Shown here: positions 1-7,338 of the stretch, one piece after another
How positions within the stretch are numbered: position 1 is the stretch's first letter
How the letters are laid out: each line of letters opens with the position of its first letter
DNA from: a virus
IMG/VR virus record: IMGVR_UViG_3300037882_001607
Location: 1 to 35,170 of that record
Length of the DNA: 35,170 nucleotides
Reading direction: 5' to 3' (one strand)
Notes under the pieces: generated by a model
What the model saw: only the letters and a program-made list of their open reading frames with translations
Told to the model about the DNA's origin: nothing
Database searches by the model: none
Program-made: the position numbers and the translations under genes

Positions 1-416
1 GCTTGTGCGCTGCGTATTGCCTGCCGTGGGTCATCGGTGTAGACCTCTGCTGCCACGCGCTCATGTGGCTTGGATATGTGGTGCTGGATGACACGCCAGC
101 CAATATCAGCATCATCGCCACCAGCCGTGGGTATGTCGAATGAACGCAAATCCAAACTGCCATCCCGCAAAAAGTCCAGCAGCTGCGTGTCCTCGGCTAC
201 GGTCTGGACTGGCGCACTGGTTGCGCTTGCCCGCCTGTTCCAAGCTGCAACGGCCTCTTTGGCTGTTCCGCGCTCTGGGCCACAAATAAAGCAGTCAGTG
301 CCTCCGCATTGAACACCGAAGCTGTCGCGCTGGTGTTCGGTTGCAGAATTGAAGATGTGGACATTTGCGCAGCCACAAAAAGGGCAGGGCTTGAGGTCTT
401 TGGCTTGGTCGGTCAT
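1..416 (-). CDS. Lar-family restriction alleviation-like zinc-ribbon protein (partial, runs off left edge)
   Basis: The reading frame is open from ATG at 416 to the window edge (138 codons, no stop), so the C-terminus is missing. The N-terminus reads KPCPFCG with Cys11 and Cys14, followed by Cys37, Cys42 and Cys45 and then AVAAWNRR at residues 55-62. That pattern (Lys-Pro-Cys-Pro-Phe-Cys-Gly, a second Cys pair, then Ala-x-x-x-Trp-Asn) is the signature of the Lar restriction-alleviation family, whose Rac-prophage member modulates type I restriction. A clear GGGAGA ribosome site lies just upstream, inside the previous gene, and the spacing to that gene's stop is 2 bases. The extension after residue 62 is longer than in the minimal family and unrecognised. 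The alleviation role is inferred from the family only. Confidence 0.7.
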   Translation of the reverse strand, partial: MTDQAKDLKPCPFCGCANVHIFNSATEHQRDSFGVQCGGTDCFICGPERGTAKEAVAAWNRRASATSAPVQTVAEDTQLLDFLRDGSLDLRSFDIPTAGGDDADIGWRVIQHHISKPHERVAAEVYTDDPRQAIRSAQ

Positions 417-418
417 TA

Positions 419-850
419 CTATCTCCCGAAATCGTTGTAAAGGTCATCAGTCACTTTTTGAGCTTCTGCCATATCAGCCATTCGCGCCGCAAACTCTTTT
501 TTGTAGTCAAACGAATCAACCATAGGCACTGGAATTCCTTTGATGCGCAATGCCGCCATGATGCAGGCTGGGCAGTTGTTTGCAAGCTCTCGCAGAGCTG
601 GCATTGCAGCTTCTACGGCATCACAGAGCGATTGCTCAGATTCCATTGAGGTCAGCAAGCCCGTAGGATCTGGCAGTAGGGCCAGCATTTCAGCCATCGC
701 AGGGGTAGCCTCACCCATCAGGCTGCAGATCCCGCAAACCCGGCCAGGGTTCAAAGTGCAGGCCATTTCATGCTTGTGCATTGCAGCACCAGAGCCGCCA
801 GACTTTTTGCAAAAGCCGCAGTAGTAACGCCAGCGTTGAACCTTTTTCAT
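419..850 (-). CDS. hypothetical Cys-rich phage protein
   Basis: 143 residues. I do not recognise the family. The N-terminal 45 residues contain Cys11-x2-Cys14, His25, His27, Cys31, Cys39-x2-Cys42, enough ligands for one or two zinc sites, and a further CPAC pair lies at 93-96. The rest is probably helical and acidic. The start overlaps the stop of the upstream gene by ATGA, so the two are translationally coupled. It ends in TAG, which shows that amber is a normal stop codon in this genome. It is likely a non-essential early accessory protein; no specific function can be assigned. Confidence 0.75.
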   Translation of the reverse strand: MKKVQRWRYYCGFCKKSGGSGAAMHKHEMACTLNPGRVCGICSLMGEATPAMAEMLALLPDPTGLLTSMESEQSLCDAVEAAMPALRELANNCPACIMAALRIKGIPVPMVDSFDYKKEFAARMADMAEAQKVTDDLYNDFGR

Positions 851-1140
851 GCTTTCCCCTTTGAGTGAGTGGCTGCAGGCGCTTCAAGGCCCCATCCGGC
901 ATAGTCAAAGCCCTTGAGCCAGTTTGCGTGTGATTCGGCGGTGCCGTCCCACTCGACCACTGTTGTCATTACGGATTCGCGCAAAAGACCAAACGGCGGC
1001 TCTACAAGCTCTGGATGCTTTTCGAGGTATTCGGTCATTGCTGCGTTGTTCTTTGCGGCCATGTGATGTGCAGCAGCTTCGCTTGGTGCGGCGTGAAGAT
1101 CGTCAGGGCCGGGGATGTGGATTGCCCAAAGTTTGCTCAT
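847..1140 (-). CDS. conserved phage hypothetical protein
   Basis: 97 residues starting SKLWAIHIPGPDDLHAAPS, a type of N-terminus I associate with small conserved proteins of betaproteobacterial phages and prophages whose function is unknown. No signal peptide or membrane segment is seen. It overlaps both neighbours by 4 bases, in the middle of the leftward distal operon. The assignment as a real gene rests on the overlaps and the protein-like composition; function is not known. Confidence 0.75.
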   Translation of the reverse strand: MSKLWAIHIPGPDDLHAAPSEAAAHHMAAKNNAAMTEYLEKHPELVEPPFGLLRESVMTTVVEWDGTAESHANWLKGFDYAGWGLEAPAATHSKGKA

Positions 1141-1928
1141 TTTTCACCGCCTTTGGCTTGTATGGCTGCAATGGCTGTACGCCACTCTTCATCAGCGTCT
1201 TGCATTGCGTCCATTGTTGGGAAACTGAAAACCATTTCATACTTCCCGCCGCCGCTTCGGAATGTTCTGAATGCAGCTTTCATCAGTGGAAAACCTTGTT
1301 CGCGGCTATCCGCATCCTGTGTGACATCTCCCATCCGCTCCGCAACCCAATCCCGCAAAGCCTCTGGTGATATTGCGCACTTTGCGTAGTGCTCTGCAAT
1401 CTCTTCGTATGCGTGCAGGTTTGCCGCAAGTTGTTCTTTTGCGTGGCGATAACCAACGTCATATCCAGCAGCCCGACCGTCAGCCCGACCCTTTTGGTAT
1501 TCAGGAGACCGTTCAAGGTCATATTGCTGCAGCGCTGAAAGCTGTGGCGGCTCTGCTTGCGGGCTGGGTGCGGCAGCTTCATGCTCAATAATCCCCGATT
1601 CAAGGTCTCGGCTAGCCCACCAGCGCACCGTCCCCCAGTTGGTAATAAATCCACAAGATACGGTGTCGCCAGTGCGCTTTTCTAGCGCGTATCCGTTGAC
1701 AGCATAGCCCTGCGTCTTCAATCGATCCAGTTTCAACTGAGCAATTCTGTGAAGTTCAACCCGCTCGACTGGCACAGCCTGAGCCGCTTCAAGCTCTGCG
1801 ATGCGTGACTCAATAAATGGCATGAGTGCTTCGGCAAGTGCGCCAGCACCAAGGCTGTGGTTGCCGTCAACTCGCCGGATTTCTTGGGCCAGGTCATCAA
1901 TTCCAAGCCATATTTTTGTGTCGCTCAT
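1137..1928 (-). CDS. hypothetical phage protein
   Basis: 263 residues from ATG at 1928. A TTG six bases upstream is also possible, but AAAGGA lies 7 bases before the ATG and favours it. The N-terminal half has a short helical segment (SRIAELEAAQ), and the middle has a Tyr/Arg/Asp-rich segment (YQKGRADGRAAGYDVGYRHA) that looks like a charged helical spacer. The C-terminus is a compact domain with FRSGGGKYEMVFSFPTMD. I recognise no enzyme motif. Its stop overlaps the next start by ATGA. Confidence 0.7.
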   Translation of the reverse strand: MSDTKIWLGIDDLAQEIRRVDGNHSLGAGALAEALMPFIESRIAELEAAQAVPVERVELHRIAQLKLDRLKTQGYAVNGYALEKRTGDTVSCGFITNWGTVRWWASRDLESGIIEHEAAAPSPQAEPPQLSALQQYDLERSPEYQKGRADGRAAGYDVGYRHAKEQLAANLHAYEEIAEHYAKCAISPEALRDWVAERMGDVTQDADSREQGFPLMKAAFRTFRSGGGKYEMVFSFPTMDAMQDADEEWRTAIAAIQAKGGEK

Positions 1929-1930
1929 CT

Positions 1931-2182
1931 TCAATTCCTTTGTGTGGTTACTTCGTCGCGTGGGGCGCTATTCCATAGAAAAATCGCCTCTGCTGGCGTT
2001 GGTTTGAATCCACTCTGTGAACCACAGCCGCCAGGCCCATGCCCATACCAAGACGAGTTATCACAGACAACAGCAAAAAACTTTTCGCTATTGCAGTCGT
2101 CTTCGCCTTCATGCGAATCAGTAAGCCTGACTGGTGATGTTTTTTTGCAAAAGGGGCAAGCAAAAATTTCAGCGCCGCTCAT
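1931..2182 (-). CDS. Lar-like restriction alleviation zinc-ribbon protein
   Basis: 83 residues. Cys9-Pro-Phe-Cys12 near the N-terminus, Cys40 and Cys53 in the middle, and EAIFLWN at 65-71 reproduce the Lar layout (CPFC, second Cys pair, Ala-Ile-x-x-Trp-Asn). It is the second such protein in the operon, and it differs enough from the one at 1-416 that a recent tandem duplication is unlikely. By family it may relieve type I restriction; equally, many phage proteins of this fold are uncharacterised. It is coupled to the upstream gene by a 4-base overlap. Confidence 0.65.
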   Translation of the reverse strand: MSGAEIFACPFCKKTSPVRLTDSHEGEDDCNSEKFFAVVCDNSSWYGHGPGGCGSQSGFKPTPAEAIFLWNSAPRDEVTTQRN

Positions 2183-2634
2183 TTCGCAACTCCCAGCGCT
2201 GCGATTGCTGCAAGTGCGTATTCGCGCATCAGTTCGCCTGCCCGTTCAGGAGAAAAGACAAAGTAGTTTTCTTTTGCGTGTTGGATTTCCGCCGGCAACT
2301 TGGGCAGCACAGGTGCGCTTTCCTGTTGCTTTGCGAGAGGTTCCCCAGCAACCAGCGCATCAACCATTCCGTCGAAGTTTTCACCCGCCAGGTTACGCCG
2401 ATTCAACTCTGTGAACTGCTTGGCAGTCAGTTTGCGCAGAGCTTCGTAGCGGTTGGATCCGCGCTGGAGTTCTGCATGGTTCAGGTATTCGCCCTGTTCC
2501 GCTATTGCTTGCGCCTGTACCTCATCAATCAACGCGGCGAGACTTCCAAAGTAAAAGTGAGCTAGTTGAGGGCCAGTTGTCCCATATTTTTCGGCCAGCT
2601 TTTTGGCTTGCTCTGGTGTGGTCTTTGCGGTCAT
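2179..2634 (-). CDS. hypothetical phage protein
   Basis: 151 residues from ATG at 2634, chosen because it overlaps the upstream stop by ATGA like the other genes here. A longer frame reaching 2730 would run through the upstream gene. The N-terminus (TAKTTPEQAKKLAEKYG) and the segment around RYEALRKLTAKQFTELNRRN are predicted helical and basic, and the C-terminus is Ala-rich. No recognised family. It sits in the middle of the distal leftward operon. Confidence 0.7.
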   Translation of the reverse strand: MTAKTTPEQAKKLAEKYGTTGPQLAHFYFGSLAALIDEVQAQAIAEQGEYLNHAELQRGSNRYEALRKLTAKQFTELNRRNLAGENFDGMVDALVAGEPLAKQQESAPVLPKLPAEIQHAKENYFVFSPERAGELMREYALAAIAALGVAK

Positions 2635-3728
2635 GCTGCCGCATCCTTTGCGGCCATGGCCGCGAGGGCTTTGCGCAAATTCTTTGTGGTGTAAAAGGTG
2701 GTGGCGTCTTCGTCCGGAGAGTTGGCCCATGAAATCTTGATGCGCTCAAATTTCGGCCCATCCATCAGCCACTTGAAAATTTCCGCATCCATCCGCTCGG
2801 AGTCAGTCAGCGCTGGTGCTTGCGGCACAAGTGGCGTCCATTTGCAGCCTTGTTCTCCAGTCACCTCTGGGCCGTCAAACTCTAGTCCTTTTGGTGCGAA
2901 GGCCAGTTTGTTTTCCGTTTCCCACATCCAAGCCACTGGCTCTGTATCAGCCTTCTGCGCGACTGGCTGGGCAAAAGCCTCGCCTTCAATTGGCTTTGGT
3001 GATGCATCGTCATCACCCTCAATCCAGTTCAAAGCCTTTCCCATCAATGCAAAGCGGGCAATACAGCCATCCTCAAGCATGGTGGTGTCGTCGTCTTTGC
3101 CGCTGAAAAGCCAGTTATCAGGCTCGCCGCTCACGGTGTCAAATTCTTGGCAGTCACCATCAATTACCAGATGGTCGCCGTTTGCATAAAACCGCAGTGC
3201 CTGCAAAACTGGCAAGGGCAGGGTGCCGGCCATCTCAGCGGGTGGCGCAGGCTCTGCTGCCTGGCTGGTTGAAGCAGCTAAAATATTGAGCGCCGACTTT
3301 GCATTTACCTCTGCCGCAGCGCTCCAAGTTCCTTTTACACGGCCAAACGCATCCATCCCTTCATGACGGCAAAGGCTGTGCCGGGCGTTATCACCGACGA
3401 ACATGCGCAACGCATCAGCCAGTATTTCCACAATTTCAGGATGAATCGGCTGGCTGACTGGCGCAGGGGATGCGGCAACCAAGCTGCGAAGTTCTTTCGC
3501 CGCCAGCAATGGGTCTTTGCCACCCTCCAGCCAGTCAATGACAAATCCCAGCCCGTTGGCCATGTCGGGCATTGGCTGGGATGCGGCAACCCGGCCAGTT
3601 GCGAATTGCCTTAAGGCTTTTTCCATCATTGCGATGCGTTCGCCATTTGGGGGCAGCTCATTTGCCGCCAATGCGTCTTTGACTTCCCAATCAGTTATAG
3701 CGGTTAACAGGGTCTTATCGTTGCTCAT
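2631..3728 (-). CDS. hypothetical phage protein with modular low-complexity linkers
   Basis: 365 residues. It appears to be several short modules separated by Ala/Pro linkers: an N-terminal helical part, a Cys/His-containing segment (NARHSLCRHEGMDAFGRVKG), an acidic central part, and a C-terminal part opening with EPVAWMWE and ending in a Pro-Gln-Ala-Pro linker. The EPVAW ... PL ... PQAP arrangement is common in phage and prophage accessory proteins of unknown function. AAGGACA precedes the start at good spacing. Its 5' end overlaps the 3' end of the upstream gene by 14 bases. Confidence 0.7.
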   Translation of the reverse strand: MSNDKTLLTAITDWEVKDALAANELPPNGERIAMMEKALRQFATGRVAASQPMPDMANGLGFVIDWLEGGKDPLLAAKELRSLVAASPAPVSQPIHPEIVEILADALRMFVGDNARHSLCRHEGMDAFGRVKGTWSAAAEVNAKSALNILAASTSQAAEPAPPAEMAGTLPLPVLQALRFYANGDHLVIDGDCQEFDTVSGEPDNWLFSGKDDDTTMLEDGCIARFALMGKALNWIEGDDDASPKPIEGEAFAQPVAQKADTEPVAWMWETENKLAFAPKGLEFDGPEVTGEQGCKWTPLVPQAPALTDSERMDAEIFKWLMDGPKFERIKISWANSPDEDATTFYTTKNLRKALAAMAAKDAAA

Positions 3729-4080
3729 AGTGTTGTCCTTGTGTGTATTGGGTCAGGTCTTTGATGCCCAGACCGCGCAACAACTCGCACATGCGCAATG
3801 GCTGGATTTTTTGGTTGTCGTGGTTTTGGAGCGCATCAAGTACATCGACGAACTCAGCCAGTGCAGCCAATGCGTCATCGAAGACTTCAAGACGCGGTGA
3901 GGCTGGTCTTTCTCCAAGCGCGTACCACTTAATAGAGAACTCACCCATGGTTCCGCCATCGCAGTGATACATGCCAATCATCATTGAGGCCTTCACATCA
4001 CGCTCAATCAATGCGGAACTGGCGTACCACGCGGCTGATGAATGATGAAAACCGCGAACGCAGCCGGTGAAGTCTTTCAT
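3715..4080 (-). CDS. hypothetical phage protein
   Basis: 121 residues from ATG at 4080, with GAAG six bases before it. A longer frame begins at 4179 but would overlap the upstream gene. The protein contains a His/Ser-rich N-terminus and a Leu/Ala-rich helical middle (DALAALAEFVDVLDAL). I see no known motif. It lies second in the distal operon, directly after the winged-helix-like protein. Confidence 0.6.
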   Translation of the reverse strand: MKDFTGCVRGFHHSSAAWYASSALIERDVKASMMIGMYHCDGGTMGEFSIKWYALGERPASPRLEVFDDALAALAEFVDVLDALQNHDNQKIQPLRMCELLRGLGIKDLTQYTQGQHYEQR

Positions 4081-4105
4081 GGTGTTCTTCAATCTATAAA
4101 AATGG

Positions 4106-4438
4106 TTAAAAACTGCCAAGTTGGAACACACTGTTCGGCTGCCCTCGCATCGCTGATTCAGCGATGCCAATAAGTTCAACTTCCTTGACCTCTATCCGGT
4201 CGGTGCCGAACAGCAGGTCTACGCCTACCTGTGACAGCTTGAAAACAATCGGCAAATGGCCGGGATTCAGTACATCGACATAGCCGCTGGCTTGGTAGCG
4301 CGTTATCGTGACTCTGGTTCCGCTAACACTAGCGCCCAGACACCCTGCCAAGGCTTCGTTATTCGTCACGCCCAGCTCGCGTATTACCAGCAGGGTTTGT
4401 ATTAGTTTGGGATGCTTGGGTTGCATTGGGAAATTCAT
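4106..4438 (-). CDS. winged-helix-like DNA-binding protein (putative regulator)
   Basis: 110 residues. The middle reads as a helix-turn-helix followed by a wing: a helix around IQTLLVIRELG, then NNEALAGCLGASVSGTRVTITRYQASGYVDVLN, and beta-rich sequence after it. The pattern resembles MarR- or phage-type winged helices, but no exact family is recognised. It is the first gene of the distal leftward operon and starts next to a short promoter region shared with the divergent gene at 4523, so it may control itself and that gene. There is no strong ribosome site before ATG 4438. Confidence 0.5.
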   Translation of the reverse strand: MNFPMQPKHPKLIQTLLVIRELGVTNNEALAGCLGASVSGTRVTITRYQASGYVDVLNPGHLPIVFKLSQVGVDLLFGTDRIEVKEVELIGIAESAMRGQPNSVFQLGSF

Positions 4439-4468
4439 TCATTCAAGTTCATTTATTGTGATTTATAA

Positions 4469-4498
4469 AATCATCAAAAGCAAGCTATTTCGATGATT
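4469..4498. promoter_or_regulatory. inverted repeat in a divergent promoter region (candidate operator)
   Basis: AATCATC at 4469-4475 is the exact reverse complement of GATGATT at 4492-4498. The repeat lies in the 84 bases between two divergent starts (4438 minus, 4523 plus). A -10-like TATAAA on the minus strand (4467-4462) lies just left of the repeat, and a -10-like TACAAT on the plus strand (4511-4516) lies just right, so a protein bound here could affect both. The neighbouring winged-helix-like protein is the obvious candidate; that is inference. Confidence 0.4.
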
Positions 4499-4510
4499 CT
4501 TTTAATGCCA

Positions 4511-4516
4511 TACAAT
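4511..4516 (+). promoter_or_regulatory. -10 box TACAAT placing transcription start at the ATG (leaderless candidate)
   Basis: TACAAT matches five of six bases of TATAAT and ends 6 bases before ATG 4523, so transcription would begin at or next to the start codon. No Shine-Dalgarno sequence precedes the ATG. The -35 region at 17 bp (TTTCGA, 4488-4493) is poor. The bases between box and ATG (CGCGGC) closely resemble those at the cro gene (GGCGGC). Confidence 0.4.
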
Positions 4517-4522
4517 CGCGGC

Positions 4523-4699
4523 ATGGAACAAGCAAAGAAATCGAAAGGACGGCCACCGATTGACCAGGCGGACAAGCTCGTCCAGATTTCGATTCACGTA
4601 AAAGCCTCGACTGCCAAGCTGATTCAGGAATACGGTAGAGCCTGGGCGCGTGAGGCTCTGGAAAATGCGCCACCTCCACCGGATAAGCGCAAAATCTGA
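4523..4699 (+). CDS. small basic protein, possible ribbon-helix-helix fold
   Basis: 58 residues from ATG 4523; an upstream in-frame start at 4493 would add ten residues across the -10 box. The sequence opens with KKSKGRPP, continues as a strand-like KLVQISIHVKAS and then a helix (TAKLIQEYGRAWAREALENA). The order basic tail, short strand, two helices is that of small ribbon-helix-helix DNA-binding proteins, but this is only a resemblance. It is the only rightward gene in the left arm, divergent from the winged-helix-like gene and convergent with the gene ending at 4723. Confidence 0.5.
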   Translation: MEQAKKSKGRPPIDQADKLVQISIHVKASTAKLIQEYGRAWAREALENAPPPPDKRKI

Positions 4700-4722
4700 T
4701 TCATGCTGCAGGCCAGTGGTGG

Positions 4723-5397
4723 TCAGACTTCTTGCTCTGCCTCAAACTCTGCAATTTCGCCAGCAGAGTAGCCTTTGACTTGATATGCAAACAAGCGCCA
4801 TTTGGTTTTTGTGTCTGCCGTCATAGAAGACCATTGGGGGGCTTCATCGCTGAAGGTTTTGGAGCCATCCTTCAAGGTAAACGTCCCGCAATTGCGGCCA
4901 ATGTCTTCATCGGCATATGTCACAGTGATTTCATCGTCAGGGAACCGCTTGGAAAGCTCGGCCAATGCATGCGTGGGGCAAGACCATGCGGTGTCAAAGT
5001 TTGCGGTTCCGGCTTCAATGTCATGCTCGGATTGACGGGCATTCCACTTTGACCCCCACTTATCACGTTGCCAGTCCATGTAATGCGGGTAGCCACAGAC
5101 CCGGTAGTTTTCCATCATCCCAACAAACTACTGAAAAGATTTGTCGTTGAGTTTCTTGATGTCAACTTGCTGGCGATTGGTCATTTCCAGAGAGGCTAGC
5201 AAAGGGTGACTATGTATTGGTGTGCCAAGCACTGCCTTTGCGGCGGTTTCGGCATCGCAATAAATACCATTCCAATCCAAGCCATTCGGGCCAGGAAAGG
5301 GGGCTATTAGGTTGAAGTCAATCTCGCCTTTGTCATTCACTACGGCTTGAATAACGGATTTAGACGCTGCAATTTTGTTCGTAATCCAATTTGGCAT
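4723..5397 (-). pseudogene. Api92-like phage protein interrupted by an in-frame amber codon
   Basis: One reading frame runs from ATG 5397 to TAA 4723 (225 codons) except for a TAG at 5128-5130. The first part (89 residues) begins MPNWITNKI, the typical Api92 N-terminus; the second (131 residues from the next ATG at 5118) holds DWQRDKWGSKWNA and FDTAWSCPTHALAEL, the typical C-terminal block. Together they form one full-length family member. The stop follows CAG, giving CAG-TAG-TTT, so a single C-to-T change in a second CAG would explain it. No good ribosome site precedes 5118. The family has a ferredoxin-like fold and unknown role. It may be a nonsense mutant, a read-through product or a sequencing error; other genes here use TAG as a normal stop. 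Confidence 0.75.
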
Positions 5398-5415
5398 GTT
5401 TTTTCCAGTGGTGGG

Positions 5416-7338
5416 TTAGGCTGCTTGCTTGGCTTGCACCAGGGTGATGTGGTCAACCAGAGCGGCGCAGATGTGCGCAAAGTCGGCTTCGTGGTACAAA
5501 ACTGCTGCCCCGGCATGTCCAGCGGCATCAAAGCCAAGCGATTTCAGGAAGTTGGCGGTGACGGTAAAGCCCAAGCGTTCCGCAATCTGACCCAGGCGCA
5601 GGCTAGGCGCGGCGACTGGTGCCGCAGCAGGGCGCGGCGCGAACATCTGGACAACTGCTGGCGCCGGCGGCATGGGTTTCAGTGCGGCCTTTTCAATGCT
5701 CAAGTCAGCAATACCGGACGATGAAATGAAGTCAACAACACCATCCAGTTCTTTCAGCAACTCAGGCGGCATTGAATCTTCGTCGCGGGCCGCTGCCAGC
5801 GCCTGTTTGGCATCAGTTGCTGCCTCGCTCAATTCACCCACTGCGCGGTCGATCTGGTTGCTTCGGATGGCGTTTTCTTGAGCCTGCTTTGCAGCAAGGG
5901 CAGCGGCTTCGCGCTGTTCACGGGCGATGGTTTCGCGGGCTTCAAGTTCAGCCTTGGCTTGTTCCTCGGCCCGGATGCGCTGGCGTGTGGCTTCTTCGCG
6001 GGCCGCTTCGGCTTTCTTGTGTGTGTCAATCCGGCTGGATACCAGCAATTTCAGGTCATCTGGCGCTTTGGCAACAATCTGAGCCTTGTCAGCAAACAGG
6101 AACTCATAACCAGCGCCATCGGTCTTGATGCAGTCCAGATTCATGCGGATGGCCCGTGCGGCAGCGTCAGCGGAAATCTTGGCCCCGGCGAGCATGGTGT
6201 CCAGCGCGTCCTGCATACTGGCAAAGTTGCGTTTGTTTTTGAGTGCTTCGGCAAACGCTGGAGCGGCAACATTCAAACGGATTGGCTGAATTTCACTTTC
6301 AAGCGATGCAATGTGGAATGTGTACTTTTCGCGTGTTGCTGCCACCATTGCGGCCTTCTTGGCCTTGTCTTCGCGCTCCACATCCTTTTCCAGCTGCAGG
6401 GCTGTCAGGCGCATGTCTTCACACCATGCGTCAATCATCCGGGCAGCTTCGCCTACGGTCACGGTTTCAGCCAGCATTGCGGCTTTGGCCTGCTTGGCTG
6501 ATTCGATGTTTTCGCGCAGCTGCTTTGCCGCCAGTTTTGCGTCTGAAAAGTCTTGGTCAGTCACCAGCGCAATTGAGCGGATGGCCTGCAGTTTTTCAGA
6601 CAGCTTCAGGCCGTAGTCCTGCATGTTGTCTGCTGTGATTTCGCCCTTGGCCCGGATGAACAAAGCGGGCAGGTCGGTCGTGGCGCGTGGCTTGGGCATT
6701 TCAACGGCAGCAGGGCAATCCACGTATTCGGCCAGGTCGCGCTCAAACTGAATCCAGCCCTGACGGATACGCTCGGCCAGGTCTTCATCATTGAAATACC
6801 AGCAGTGGTGCTCTTCAACCAGTGTGTCGCCATCCCACTTTGAAGCCATGAACAAGACACGCTCCGCACCAGACACCATGATCTGCTGCTGCATCTGGAT
6901 CCGGTACATCAGTGGCAATTCATTGCCTGCGCGGTTTGCCGTTTTTCCGATGTCTGCCCGGTCGTAGTTACCAAACCAGGCGCGCAGCGCTTCATTCAAG
7001 CTTTTATGCTCAAAGGCGATGGTTTCATCCATCGTCAGGCCGTCAAAGCTGGCAGATAGCAGGCCGTTTGAGCCAACTACGGGATAAAGGTCTTCGCCAA
7101 TGATGGCCTCAGCCAGCGGGCGGGCCAGGGCTTCAAAGCGGTGGCCATCATCAAAGCGGCGCTGGGTCTGTGCGTCAACGTCCGGCGTGATGCCAGTCTT
7201 GACGCGGCGCAGCAGTTCGGCGCGGGTCATGTAGGCCGACTCGCCCATCATGGCAGGCGCATCGCTGGCGTTTCGGTGTGCGGCCCGGTATGCGTGCCAT
7301 TCTGGAATTCCTTGTTGTAGGTCGTGGTGAACTTTCAT
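5416..7338 (-). CDS. YqaJ/lambda-type exonuclease with long C-terminal coiled-coil extension
   Basis: 640 residues from ATG 7338, chosen for its AAGGAG ribosome site and ATGA overlap with the upstream gene. The first ~220 residues are a YqaJ/lambda exonuclease domain: GIPEWHAYR at 10-18, NASDAPAMMG at 23-32, a conserved Glu69, SASFDGL with Asp99, and the catalytic E-H-K triplet at 110-112. Such enzymes degrade one strand at double-strand ends to feed a single-strand annealing protein. After residue ~220 comes a long helical, Ala/Glu/Lys-rich region (around EKDVEREDKAKKAAMVAATR and AREEATRQRIRAEEQAKAEL), then a Pro-rich linker and a C-terminal domain with a LGQIAERLGFTVTANFLKSLG helix pair. 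The fusion makes it much longer than the ~220-residue core enzyme. It is paired with the candidate annealase upstream. Confidence 0.8.
   Translation of the reverse strand: MKVHHDLQQGIPEWHAYRAAHRNASDAPAMMGESAYMTRAELLRRVKTGITPDVDAQTQRRFDDGHRFEALARPLAEAIIGEDLYPVVGSNGLLSASFDGLTMDETIAFEHKSLNEALRAWFGNYDRADIGKTANRAGNELPLMYRIQMQQQIMVSGAERVLFMASKWDGDTLVEEHHCWYFNDEDLAERIRQGWIQFERDLAEYVDCPAAVEMPKPRATTDLPALFIRAKGEITADNMQDYGLKLSEKLQAIRSIALVTDQDFSDAKLAAKQLRENIESAKQAKAAMLAETVTVGEAARMIDAWCEDMRLTALQLEKDVEREDKAKKAAMVAATREKYTFHIASLESEIQPIRLNVAAPAFAEALKNKRNFASMQDALDTMLAGAKISADAAARAIRMNLDCIKTDGAGYEFLFADKAQIVAKAPDDLKLLVSSRIDTHKKAEAAREEATRQRIRAEEQAKAELEARETIAREQREAAALAAKQAQENAIRSNQIDRAVGELSEAATDAKQALAAARDEDSMPPELLKELDGVVDFISSSGIADLSIEKAALKPMPPAPAVVQMFAPRPAAAPVAAPSLRLGQIAERLGFTVTANFLKSLGFDAAGHAGAAVLYHEADFAHICAALVDHITLVQAKQAA

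Noticed and set aside
924-1389. Plus-strand frames opposite the distal leftward genes
   Set aside because: Shadows of minus-strand genes, with no ribosome sites and improbable composition.
2634-2730. N-terminal extension of the 151-residue protein
   Set aside because: The added residues are basic and His-rich shadow of the upstream gene; ATG 2634 keeps the ATGA overlap.
4723-5397. Genome-wide reassignment of TAG to an amino acid
   Set aside because: Many intact genes end in TAG at the expected place (419, 17835, 18755, 23255, 28841, 29581, 34439), so the amber codon in the Api92-like gene is a local event.
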